Of a stretch of 64,000 bases of DNA, positions 23,138-33,243 are shown piece by piece. The notes beneath the pieces are model-generated. The model did not search any database. It saw only the letters and a list, made by a program, of their open reading frames with translations, and was not told where the DNA came from. The DNA is from Pochonia chlamydosporia 170. Taxonomy: Eukaryota; Ascomycota; Sordariomycetes; Hypocreales; Clavicipitaceae. How positions within the stretch are numbered: the first letter of the stretch is position 1; each line of letters starts with the position of its first letter. Made by a program: the position numbers and the translations under genes. The stretch covers positions 1,240,001 to 1,304,000 of the forward strand of contig NC_035793.1 of assembly GCF_001653235.2 (NCBI RefSeq), read 5' to 3'.

Positions 23138-25369
23138 ATGCGGCCCTACGCAGTGACTCTTCTCTCCCTTCTCTCCCTGACCTCTGCTCAAACCAATTCG
23201 TCATGCAAGCCTCGCACACAGCACCTCAGTGATCCTCCGTACGAAAACTACTTTTACTCCGATTGCAATGTCGACGCGCAGGCTGTCGTTACGAGCCCCT
23301 TGCCGGATAGTAACCTCAGCATAATCGGCCCACGTCTCATCGTAGCATGGCCAGCTGGCAACAGCGGAATATGTACATTCTTCCAACCTCAAAATGATAA
23401 AAATGGCACATTGGCAGTCGAGCTCGTCAATTCAACCTTTGGGGCCCCTCTTGGTGCAGTGGTTACCAAGAAAAATGCCACTTCAAAGTATCCCTACGTC
23501 GGGGTAGAAGGAGTTCTGTCGTTCAACAACTCGGCTGAGATTGCGGTTGCTATCCTCGGCAGCGTCAGAAACATTCGTGACTTCACAGAAGGGCCCAGCC
23601 TTCTCAGTCCCATTATTCAAGATGCCGTCAAGGTGGCAAAGTACAACAAAACGGGGGTGCAATTGTCGCGGCTGTGGCTTGACAACGTCACAACCACAAC
23701 CTTTACCATGGTTCCCTGGAAAAACGACAACAACACGATCAGCATATCCAACAAGACTGTCACCTTTGGCTCGGGCTTCTACCACTTTTCTACGTCGTTC
23801 AACTACCCACAGCTAAAGCAACTCGAGCCGAGACAGATTCTCAACAACCAGTCCCAGGGCCTCATCAAACAGGATCCCGGCCAAGTGAGCTCCCTCTCAT
23901 TTTTCTCCTACACCGAAAAGCTTCTAGCAGGAGGATGGCGCTTCCTCACCTACTTTGGCCGCGACACCCTCATATCTGCCCTCCTTTTGCAACCTGTTCT
24001 CAGCACGGGCAGCGGCTCAGCAATGGAAGCTGTCATCGGCGCGGCCCTTGAGCGCGTCAACCGGACAGACGGGTCGGTGTGCCACGAAGAAACCATTGGG
24101 GATTACGCCACGTTTGTCAACTTGCAAAAGAACATCACTTCAACAGCCGGTGGATTTACATACCCCATGGTTGACACGGATTACTACCTCCCCATCACAA
24201 TGGACAAGTACTTCCAGTCTCAATCGAGGCGTATTAAACCCTTACTTGCCACCAAAGCCGGCGCCGTCAACGTTGACAACAAGAACCTCACCTGGGGCCA
24301 GTTGGCATATATTAGCGCCCAGAAGATTATGAACATCACGGCTGCGTTTGAGAAGAATCAATCTGTCGCGAATCTAATTCACCTTAAGGAAGGCGAGGTT
24401 GTAGGCCAATGGCGCGATTCCACCTATGGTATTGCCAATGCCCGGATTCCATTTGACGTGAATTGCGCCCTGGCCCCAGCTGCATTATACTCAATTTCTC
24501 GTCTGGCAGGTATGAGTGGCGTGTATCCGAATAACTCAGTCACCTCCAACTGGGCGGATGTCGCTCTGAAGCGAGCAAAGGTCTGGGAGAGCGCTACTCT
24601 CAAATTCTTCCAGTATAATACTACACTGGAAACCGCTCAGTCCCGACTAACCGGCTACACCAAGAAGAACACCTTTTACAAGGGCCCCACAAACGCCAAC
24701 TCATTGAGCAACTATTCTTCTGCGGGACAAATTATCGACTATGGCATCGCCATCAACAGCACTGCTACGCCGGACGTCATCCCCATCAGCCACACTGATA
24801 CGGGATTCAGACATTTCCTCCTCAATGCCACTGATAACAATCAGCTCACCACCTTTATCAATGCCTCTGCCAATGCCATTCTCCGCCCCTTCCCGGCCGG
24901 ACTGACCACTCCTCTTGGCGCGGTCGTGGCCAACCCTGCCCTCTCTGGCCAGGATGTGCTCGTTGCAAATTTCACAAATTCTGCTTACCACGGAACCGTC
25001 ATCTGGAGCTGGCAGCTTGCGCTCATGGCAAAAGGTTTCGAAAGACAACTCGAGCGGTGTGGGAATTCGTCTTCAGGAAGCAGTTCCACCCATCCGGACT
25101 TTTGCAAGGACAAGTCCGTGTTTGGAGCGCTGAAGAGCGCGTATAATCGTTTGTGGGACGTGATTGACGCTAACAAAGAGCAATTGCAGTCTGAGGTATG
25201 GAGCTGGACATACAACGCAGCCAAGAATGGTACGGGAGGAGGTTACAAATTTTCACCACTGGGTGTCCTGCCGCCTCCTCCGGGGGTAGCTGGAGGGACG
25301 GAAAGTGATGTGAGGCAGTTGTGGAGTTTGACGTTTCTCGCTGTTCAGAGGAATAAGAAGTATCAGTAG
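23138..25369 (+). CDS. secreted six-hairpin glycosidase (glycogen-debranching-enzyme-like)
   Basis: Probable extracellular glucan-acting glycosidase. A single exon encodes 743 residues from the ATG at 23138. The frame is open 28 codons further upstream, but that part has no matching start context and would bury the signal peptide. Residues 1-18 (MRPYAVTLLSLLSLTSAQ) are a clear signal peptide and many N-x-S/T sites follow. From about residue 260 onward the alpha/alpha-barrel motifs of GDE C-terminal type enzymes are visible: GGWRFLTYFGRDTLISALLL, CHEETIGDYA, VGQWRDSTYGIANARIPFDV and YHGTVIWSWQLALMAKG. These blocks carry the acidic residues typical of the active site. Fungal secreted relatives are mostly uncharacterised, so the exact linkage is unknown. 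The gene converges with an MFS permease, whose stop is 114 bp away. Confidence 0.82.
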   Translation: MRPYAVTLLSLLSLTSAQTNSSCKPRTQHLSDPPYENYFYSDCNVDAQAVVTSPLPDSNLSIIGPRLIVAWPAGNSGICTFFQPQNDKNGTLAVELVNSTFGAPLGAVVTKKNATSKYPYVGVEGVLSFNNSAEIAVAILGSVRNIRDFTEGPSLLSPIIQDAVKVAKYNKTGVQLSRLWLDNVTTTTFTMVPWKNDNNTISISNKTVTFGSGFYHFSTSFNYPQLKQLEPRQILNNQSQGLIKQDPGQVSSLSFFSYTEKLLAGGWRFLTYFGRDTLISALLLQPVLSTGSGSAMEAVIGAALERVNRTDGSVCHEETIGDYATFVNLQKNITSTAGGFTYPMVDTDYYLPITMDKYFQSQSRRIKPLLATKAGAVNVDNKNLTWGQLAYISAQKIMNITAAFEKNQSVANLIHLKEGEVVGQWRDSTYGIANARIPFDVNCALAPAALYSISRLAGMSGVYPNNSVTSNWADVALKRAKVWESATLKFFQYNTTLETAQSRLTGYTKKNTFYKGPTNANSLSNYSSAGQIIDYGIAINSTATPDVIPISHTDTGFRHFLLNATDNNQLTTFINASANAILRPFPAGLTTPLGAVVANPALSGQDVLVANFTNSAYHGTVIWSWQLALMAKGFERQLERCGNSSSGSSSTHPDFCKDKSVFGALKSAYNRLWDVIDANKEQLQSEVWSWTYNAAKNGTGGGYKFSPLGVLPPPPGVAGGTESDVRQLWSLTFLAVQRNKKYQ

Positions 25370-25482
25370 GTTAAATATTGTGAATTTGCTCGGTATTTAT
25401 TTCGATAAGCAGAATTTAAACACGAGTCTGTTCAGTTGCCTTCATTATTCGTGATGTATAAAACTATAATATTCAATACCGC

Positions 25483-27220
25483 TTAATAAATGTAGATAAA
25501 CTCGTCATTCTGACGGTCCGTAAGGTCCATAAACGCCTGTTCTCCAGTGCGAGCCTCGCCGCCGTACTCTACAGTTCCAGCTGCACTCTCCTGCGCGACG
25601 ATGGGCTCCTCAGTAGTCTCAGCCATGGAGTGGTAGGTCGTCTCCATGGAGTGATCAACCATCTTCGCCTTCTTTCCGTTTCGCACACGCTTCTTCTCCT
25701 GCAACTTGTTGAGCAACATCAAATTTGCCCACTGGATCATGACAACAGCTACAAGAGCCACAAAGATACCCAGGCAAGCCCTCAGACCAGGCTTGTACTC
25801 GGGGGCGTCCTTGTCGTTGAAGAGAAGGGGGCCGATAATGTTACCGGCTGAGCTGGCGGCGTTGTAAACGCTCATTATGGCAGACTTCTTGGTTGTTCCG
25901 GCGGTGTTTCCGACAATCCATGTGACGATGAGAGGGTTTCCTCCGAAGAGGAATGCGAGGAGGTAGTATCCAACCAACAAGGCTGCCTTTGCAGAATCCC
26001 CTCGGGGTACAGAGTACAGGACAGCCAGACCAGCGACGACGGGAAGCATAAAGACCATCAGGATGGCTCCCTTGAGACGTGCCTTCTGAGCCAGGAAACT
26101 GGCCAGCAAGATGACGATAATCTGGACCGCGCCAAAGGGCATGTTGAGCAGACTGGTCATGTACTTGTCGGAAACGAGACCGTTCAGGATAAGAGGGCCA
26201 AATGTGTTGGTGACGCTGGCACCGACATTCAAAAGCAGCGCCATAGCAATCCACAGGTAGGTTTTGGGCTCCAAAGCAGCTTCGAGAAGATGTCGCCACT
26301 TGAACTCTCGGCTACCAGTACCAGTCTGGTTTGCTCGGAGCCGCTCGATAGCCTGCGCCTTTTCATGCTCAGTGAGGAATCGAGCAGATGAGATGTCGTT
26401 GTCGAGTTTCCAGTAGACAAAAGGTGCGGAGACGATGGTGACGAGGCCGACAAAGAGGAAGATGCTATATCTATATGTTAGTCTATGAATTTGGAGGATG
26501 TATTTCCTTGTTTTACGGATACGAGTGCGTGAGAGAAACGTACATTTGCCACTCCTTGAGCAGATCTGATTTAATATGACCCAGTCCATAAGACAGAGCG
26601 GCAGCAATAATGGTAGCTGCTCCATTCGTGCCATACCATGCAGCAACTCGAATCGGCTGCTCGGCACGTCTGTACCACTGACTTGTGATAACGCTGAACA
26701 ATGGCAAGCAACCTGCCTCAAAGAGCCCGAGGAAGAAGCGAGAAGCCATCAGACTTGCGAAGTTGTGGCTCGCAGCCATGCAAGCTTGTGCGATGCCCCA
26801 TCCCAAACAGAGGGTAGGCATGAGGATGCGATGCGGCACCTTGACGATCAAGAAGGAGGAAAATGGTTGCCAGGCTAGCTGGGCAATGGGTGCAATGGAT
26901 CCAACCAGCGAGTATTGGTTACCAGTCAGATGGGTATCAGTTTTGAGCCCGTAGGTAGCGCCGTATCCGAGAACGGATTTGTCGAGGATTTGTAGGAAAT
27001 ACACCCAGACAAGAATAGACAGGATGACCTTGTCTGTCTTGCGGCAGATGCGCTGACTGTCTTCTTCAGTCAGCTCGACTTGTCCGCTGCCGATGAGGGC
27101 CAAAGCCCGGTCAGCGTGTTTTAGTTGATCTGTCGGCATGGCATTCTTAATAGGGCCATCATCGACACTGGGCTGATGCTCGTCGTGAGCAGAACCTGAC
27201 TTGGAGTCTGGCTGTGCCAT
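25483..27220 (-). CDS. DAL5-type MFS permease (anion:cation symporter family)
   Basis: Plasma-membrane transporter of the fungal allantoate/nicotinate/organic-anion family; substrate unknown. Exons 26544-27220 and 25483-26464 on the minus strand encode 552 residues. The 79-bp phase-2 intron starts GTACGT and contains an ACTAAC branch site. Features: an acidic cytosolic N-terminus ending in LTEEDSQRICRKTDK, first helix ILSILVWVYFLQILDKSVLGY with the family's conserved Asp-Lys, and the FLGLFEAGCLPLFSVITSQWY block typical of DAL5-like carriers. Then a central loop (LTEHEKAQAIERLRANQTG) and six more helices. The C-terminal tail of about 75 residues is Glu/Thr-rich and probably cytosolic. A TATAAG box candidate lies 141 bp upstream of the start. 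Confidence 0.9.
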
Positions 27221-29036
27221 GATCTCTTTGTTTGTGGGTGGCTCGTGTCGTCAAGACCAGGTTCCTTCCGTCTGGTATTCTTTCGAGTAGGAGGAACAAG
27301 AAACGACGGATGTATGGCAACGGAGTTATCTCATCGCTGAACAGGCGGACTCGAGCTGCTCTTATATCCCAAGGGCGCTAGCTGCACATCAGCGGCTAGG
27401 ATGTGAAAGACGGACAATGTAGGAGTCAACACAAGCCGAAGGTTGAAGTGCGGTTGTTGGATTGTATTGACTGGAATATCCAGTTGCCCCCACATGGCGT
27501 CAAAATCTGGTTCAACAAACCTGCGCTAAATCGTCAAAGAACATGGAGAAGCCGGCTCTTGTAGCCACTAGAAGCAGGTCTGGCGCAACCACATGGCGTT
27601 CCTCAACCAGGTTCCAGATGCCATGTGTGTGTCGCTCGACTCCTCATTTCAATTTCGTCAATTGGTTATGCTGAGCAGGCTGCCTTTTCAAAAGCCGATG
27701 CTGGCGACGGGAAGTGACATCGGATGATCCCCCCACGCTGCTCTCCGCCTCCCTGGGATGTTCCCCGGATTACTGGAGAGTATCGTGTGGGATGCATCCG
27801 GCCTTTGTGTTGTGTAAAAACGGCTTGTTGCGGATCTGAACGGCCAAGGATGGGATATTGCTTCCACCTCAGTCCCCATATGCTTGCGCTGTTGGCCGTC
27901 GCAAATTGATTACACCGTTGGCTCTGGAGTCGAATCTGTATGGCTGTCTGATCTTGGCTCTTTCGCGTCCATAGTGACTAAATTAACAAGAACAGACAAT
28001 GTGGCCCGTCGCTTTGATATGAATACAATTGTTGGATTGCTCCCCGCGATTCCGACACAAATTGCTGTCTGGTATCATTTACGTTCTCCTGACGTTGTGG
28101 CACCACCCCTTCCGGCAATTGGCTCCTTGGCCCATCCACACCACCAACTTGGCAACCAGCTGGCGACACACTGGAGCCTCAATAGCCGACCTGAACACAG
28201 GGGCCAAAGATTCGCGCGGCCAACATTGAAAGCTCCGTGCCATGTCAGCGGCGAAACCGTGTGGCAACAGTCAAAGGCAACCAGATTGACACTATCGGGC
28301 AACCACGACTCCACCCGATTGTTGAAGTCCCAGACACCGACTGTGGCAGGAATAAACACCAGCTCTGGGGTAAGAGTGTCAATCAACTGGGGTCTGGTTG
28401 TCAATGTCGAACACCATGAGGCGAGGCGGTAGCTGCGGAGGTTTCAGGATGAGCAGCTGCACTACGCTTTCAGTCCCCCACTTGTGGCTCAATTTATTGT
28501 AAGGACCTGGGCTGATCAGACGGTTATTGATATTCTCAGTGATGTCATTTCATGATGTTTTGTCTCGCAGTTTCCAAATACATTGTGACGGCTATTGCGT
28601 CGACTGTGTCTTTTATGTTCCAAGCTGGCAATTGCCATGAGCTTTGCTTCGAACAAGCTCCGAAGGGTCATGCTCGGCGGCATTTGAACTTTCAAAATGT
28701 TGCCAGCAGTTTGAGGACATACCCAAACAAAACTACTCCCTACATCCGCTTCAAAGCTATTGACTGCACGGCAAATGAATATTGTGGTTGTAGAATCACT
28801 ACTGTTGTGCTCGGAAAGCTGTCTCACCATGTTAATGCGAAGACAGGGGTCTCATTCAGCTGGATCTAGATTGCAAGTATGCACTAACAGGCTAAAGTAG
28901 AAAATGGCACTGCACACGATAGTTCCATACCCTCGTATCTCCCTTCACACACCTCCCCATGTTCCAAGCGATACAATAGCCGGCGTAAAAAAAGACCTCA
29001 CAACCGAGCCTTCAACCCAAAACACCAAGAAACCAA
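27221..29036. other. long intergenic region
   Basis: 1.8 kb. A 182-codon frame at 27884-28432 overlaps antisense frames of similar size and has no family motif, so no gene was called. Confidence 0.45.
27361..27366 (-). promoter_or_regulatory. TATA-box candidate for MFS permease
   Basis: TATAAG on the minus strand, 141 bp upstream of the permease start codon. Position is plausible; no transcription-start data. Confidence 0.3.
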
Positions 29037-30962
29037 ATGCCGCTCCTCCAAACCCTCAAAGCACTCACAAGACGGCCGAGAAGATGTGGAGCCTGTCTCT
29101 TTGAACTCGATCCCCGAGCCAAGACGCTCAGGACCGACCTCGACGTCTTTGTAGGCTCGGCATTCGCGACGTCCGATAGACACACTGTTTCTCATGAGTC
29201 GTTCATAACGTCCTCCTCGCGTGGTTGTGAGAAATGCAATGCCATATTGGAAGCTATAGCCCAACAGGGCATCTCATTTCAGACAGCAGAATGGAATTAC
29301 TTACCTCAGCGAAGTGGCCAGGGTCCGCACCTGGAACTCCTAGAGCCCGGGATTCTATTTGAGCTGTGTACCAATGCTTCTGTACCTGAGGATAAATTCT
29401 CACGAAGGCACATGTGTTTATGGAATGGAACCAAACTCTCAGGAAGCACTGGCGACGCAACATCTCTTAAGTTAGCCTCTACCTGGATAAATACCTGCCG
29501 TTCTCAGCACGCACAATGCCAACCCCCGTCGGAATTTGTGCCAACTCGACTATTACAAATATCAGAAACCGACAACACAACAATTCAACTCGTCCAAAAC
29601 CCAACCACATGTAGCTATGCAGCCCTTTCTCACCGCTGGACACCCGAGACGCAAACCTCTCGTCTCGAGAAGTCCAATCTCGCCCAGCGTCTTGCCACAG
29701 GCATACCTATCAAGCTGTTCCCACAAGTAATGCAAGACGCCATTCTCGTCTCGCAAACCCTCGGTATAAAGTACATCTGGATCGATAGCATGTGCATCAT
29801 CCAAGACTCCAAGGAGGACTGGCTCCACGAAGCAGCAACCATGGCATCCATATACACGAATGCAGAACTCACCGTCGCGGCATCCTGGTGCGCTACCCCC
29901 GGACAAAGCCTGTTCTCCAACCGTACCCATATCGCTATCGACATAACGAGCTTCAATAACGAGGGCGTGTTTCTGCGCAGACTTAATCCTCATTTTACGT
30001 GGCAGGACGTCGAGCACGACTGGTTCAAAGATGATCCGTACACGGATGCGGAAGCAGAATGGCCCTTGTTGTCAAGGGGTTGGGTGTATCAAGAGCAGTT
30101 ACTTTCCAGGAGAATGTTACATTTCACCAAGGACGAAATAATCTGGGAATGCAACGAATGCACAGTCTGTGAATGTAGACCTGTTCAAACGGCAGACTCT
30201 ACGGGACCGCGTGTTGTCAAACTGCCTGTTGTTTCCAAATCCTGGAGTCAGATAATACAGGAGTATGCTAAGCGGAGCTTGACATTTCCGACAGATAGAT
30301 TACCTGCATTGGCGGGAGTTGCTAAAGCCTTTGGTGGCAAAGGCACAAGAGAGTACCTTTGTGGTTTATGGGGAGACGATTTGGAGGGCTGTTTCTTTTG
30401 GTATGTTGCCGGTGGGATCTCTCCCCGGCCGGATATGTACATGCCTAGTTGGTCGTGGGCATCGACAACAGGAAATATTGAGACCTGGGGTTCATCTATA
30501 GAGGATTTGGAGTTTAAGGGGCATAGAGTCGTGTATGGCGGTGACGAGCACATGGGCGATGTGAGAGAGGGAGAGATTACGCTCACAGGGAGGATCGTCC
30601 ACGGTACAGCGTTTTGGAAGCTTGCAGGTGATGGTCTTGTGTTTGGAGTTGCATTTGACGGGAAGCAGTTCAAGGTGCACGCTGACTATAACTGGGACTC
30701 GGAAGGGAGATGGCTCGTTGCTGATGGGTGTAGAGTGGCGATGTTGCTTTTTGGTCAGAGCACGCGAACTAACTTTGATCCTGATGAGGGATCAAATGAG
30801 AGCGTGATAGCTAGTTGTCTGGTTCTGCGGTGTGTGGACGAAGACAAGGGAGTGTATGAGCGGGTTGGCGTTACGCATGGCGAAGGAATGCGCGATGAGG
30901 AATACTTGGATTTTGACAAGGTCAAGGCAGAGTCAGAAATCATGACGATCACAATTATCTAG
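29037..30962 (+). CDS. HET-domain (heterokaryon incompatibility) protein
   Basis: Intronless gene for 641 residues, in the HET family that includes allorecognition and cell-death regulators. An N-terminal region has paired cysteines (CGAC, CEKC). The spacer W-INTCRSQHAQC near 150-161 is the standard pre-HET motif. The HET domain spans about 194-345, starting YAALSHRWTPE, followed by QDAILVSQTLGIKYIWIDSM, CIIQDS and IYTNAELTVAAS. The third motif SRGWVYQEQLLSRRMLHF is intact. Compared with the HET gene at 2937-4974, this copy is closer to consensus. The first motif reads SHRW rather than SY.WG, which is common in Sordariomycetes. No extra repeat or NTPase domain. The role in allorecognition is inferred only from the family. 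Confidence 0.9.
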   Translation: MPLLQTLKALTRRPRRCGACLFELDPRAKTLRTDLDVFVGSAFATSDRHTVSHESFITSSSRGCEKCNAILEAIAQQGISFQTAEWNYLPQRSGQGPHLELLEPGILFELCTNASVPEDKFSRRHMCLWNGTKLSGSTGDATSLKLASTWINTCRSQHAQCQPPSEFVPTRLLQISETDNTTIQLVQNPTTCSYAALSHRWTPETQTSRLEKSNLAQRLATGIPIKLFPQVMQDAILVSQTLGIKYIWIDSMCIIQDSKEDWLHEAATMASIYTNAELTVAASWCATPGQSLFSNRTHIAIDITSFNNEGVFLRRLNPHFTWQDVEHDWFKDDPYTDAEAEWPLLSRGWVYQEQLLSRRMLHFTKDEIIWECNECTVCECRPVQTADSTGPRVVKLPVVSKSWSQIIQEYAKRSLTFPTDRLPALAGVAKAFGGKGTREYLCGLWGDDLEGCFFWYVAGGISPRPDMYMPSWSWASTTGNIETWGSSIEDLEFKGHRVVYGGDEHMGDVREGEITLTGRIVHGTAFWKLAGDGLVFGVAFDGKQFKVHADYNWDSEGRWLVADGCRVAMLLFGQSTRTNFDPDEGSNESVIASCLVLRCVDEDKGVYERVGVTHGEGMRDEEYLDFDKVKAESEIMTITII

Positions 30963-31054
30963 ATGATGCAAGACAATATACAGGTAACTATAACATTGAC
31001 ACAATCTCTTCATACATACAAGCACACATCGTAGCTAGACCAAAGCAAGCACAA

Positions 31055-33243
31055 CTAAAACTTAACAACAGGCAGATCCGACATGTGTACCTTGGCGGCT
31101 CCAAATGGTATCAGTCTATAAGTCTTCCTCTCCCCAGTGCATTTTCTATCAGCAGGTGGCCAGTCGGGCGTCGTATCCATGTACAAGCCCCATTTGATCT
31201 CACAGCCCTGCACGGTCATGAAGTTAGGCGGCGCGCCATGTTCAAAGATCGGGTCCTTGAGCTGCTGGCCATCAGCACCGTTGTACTTCAGCGTCGAGGG
31301 GTCGATGGCGACATTCCAGGGCTTGGTGCTCTTGATGTAGTAGTCACGAAGTTGTTTAAACGGAAGGTAGTCCAACCCAGGACCCTTAGGGTTGTTGTAG
31401 GCGTGGGGATAAGAAGAGGTTTGTGAGAAGCCCACATCAAGAGCGTAGAGCATATTGCCGAAGAAGACGGCAACGGTGTCGCCGGAGCGAGCTTCTGTGC
31501 GGATCTGAGTGGCGATGACATATTTGACATTGGTGGTTCCAGCCTTGAGCGAAATCTTCTGCATGCCTCGCTGATTCTTGCCCTCTACGACGTCTGAAAC
31601 TGTTTCTGCGTCGCGTTTAGCCGTGATGGTGAAGCTGTTGGCCCAGTCTGGAACGCGGAGGTAAAAGTCAAAGTCGCTCTTTGCGTTGACGGCATATGTC
31701 AGGGTCATGTCGAAGGGGTACTTTGTGTCACAAGTGATGGTGACGGCTCCGCCATTGACGGTTGTAGAAACCTTGGATGGGCTGAGGAGGGCGTGGCCGA
31801 TACCCTTTTTGCCGACGGCGACCCAACTGTTTGAAATGAACTTGGGGTAGCCTTGTCCATGGTTCACGGTGCAGCACGGGTAGAGTGGTTCCATTCCAAA
31901 AGTCGTTGAGACGCCGTTGTTGGCCGTTGTGAATACGGGAGGCGTGTTTCCGTCTGGTTTGGTGGTGTTGATAGCCCAAGGCTGGTTTGACTGGGCCATA
32001 TACTGGTGTGCCCATTTGTCGCCAGTCATCATGACAGGGAAAGAGTTGAATATGGTGCGCTCAGCTCGGTCAGCAAAGGAGTTGCTTCCCAGAATCTGAT
32101 AGAGATACGCCAACGAGTAGCTGGTTTCGACGGCTGTGCATAATTCAGCCCCCATGTATGGCTGCAATCCAGTTTGATGCTCATCCGCAAGAATAGTCCC
32201 CGAGGCTGAGCCATGATATTTAAACGCCCAGTCAACGGCATCGTTGCTCTTTTGAATCAGGCTCCTGGTGCCGTTGATGCGATATATAACGGACGGTGCC
32301 TTGAGACCTGAACAGTGTTAGCGAGTGTTGGGGAAGCTAGCACGGCATAATTCAACCTACCTTGTCCAACATTTACACCATGGATGTACGGTGCCAACTC
32401 ATTGGTTGGCTTCACGACCTTGGGATATGTAGACTCGGTATACCATACGTCCCATTTGTACTTGTTCTGGGCGGTGAACATATCCATATTCTCCCACAAG
32501 AGTGCGTCTTGCTTTGAGGGGTAGTTTTCAAGGAGCCACTGAATCGTGATGATGAGATCGTGGATACGAGCCTGGCCCCATGTACAGTCGACGGCGCCAT
32601 CGCATCTTGTGAATCCCTCGCTGTTATTTTTCAGCATCTTGTTTGCCAGGACCATGAAGCGCTGCAGGCTGTCAACGACTTGCTTCTCCCACGACTTGTC
32701 TGCTTCAACCAGCTGAATCAGACCAAGAAACATGGGTGTCCGAGCCCAAAAGTTTCTGAACTGCCCAACTTCAGGACCAATCCAGCCGTCATTAGCCTGC
32801 CATCCTAGAACTGATTTGGCAACAGCGTGTGCCTGGCCCTTGAGTCTGTCATTATCAAGGGTATATGCCATGGGCACAATGGAGTTGAACCAATACGGCA
32901 ACGCTTCATTGAGATTGCTGTATTCAACACCTCCAGTGCCCGGTTTGTTCAGCCAGCTTGACTCATTTACAAAAATGTAAAAATCGTGTTCATGGCCAAA
33001 AAGCCCATCGGCCATTGCCTGGTTCTCCCCTTGCAACCAGCCAGTAGGCTTGACGACTCCGAGTGGAAGGGGAGCATAATGCCACGGTTGGACTACAAGA
33101 AAGTTGGTCAATGACATGCCGATCCCTGGAACGTTTTGTTGGTCCTTTATTACGTGTATGTACTTACGTGTTCTAGCTGATGCTGCTCCGAACAGCGCAC
33201 CTAGAGGAACCTGAGCGGCTAGGAAACGTTTCGTCAGTCTCAT
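31055..33243 (-). CDS. secreted GH127/DUF1680-like glycosidase (beta-L-arabinofuranosidase family)
   Basis: Three exons on the minus strand, 33168-33243, 32361-33092 and 31055-32307, encode 686 residues. Intron 1 (75 bp, GTAAGT to TTGTAG) is a multiple of three and stays open in frame, so it is easily missed. Removing it joins the signal peptide (residues about 1-23) to [19 protein letters not shown], the normal family start. Intron 2 (53 bp) joins HGVNVGQG to LKAPSVIYR. In bacterial HypBA1 the zinc site uses a Glu, one nearby Cys and a C-C pair; the equivalents appear here as Glu324, Cys326, Cys414 and Cys415. The first Cys of the bacterial C-x-C-C is Tyr412. A beta-rich C-terminal domain follows. 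Likely acts outside the cell on arabinose-containing or related plant glycans; specificity is unproven. Confidence 0.85.

Noticed and set aside
25841..26299. 152-codon frame inside the MFS permease gene, shifted frame
   Set aside because: Shadow of the permease second exon; hydrophilic and motif-free.
27884..28432. 182-codon plus-strand frame in the region between MFS and HET genes
   Set aside because: Overlapped by antisense frames at 28075-28404, no domain motif, no signal peptide and an unremarkable start context.
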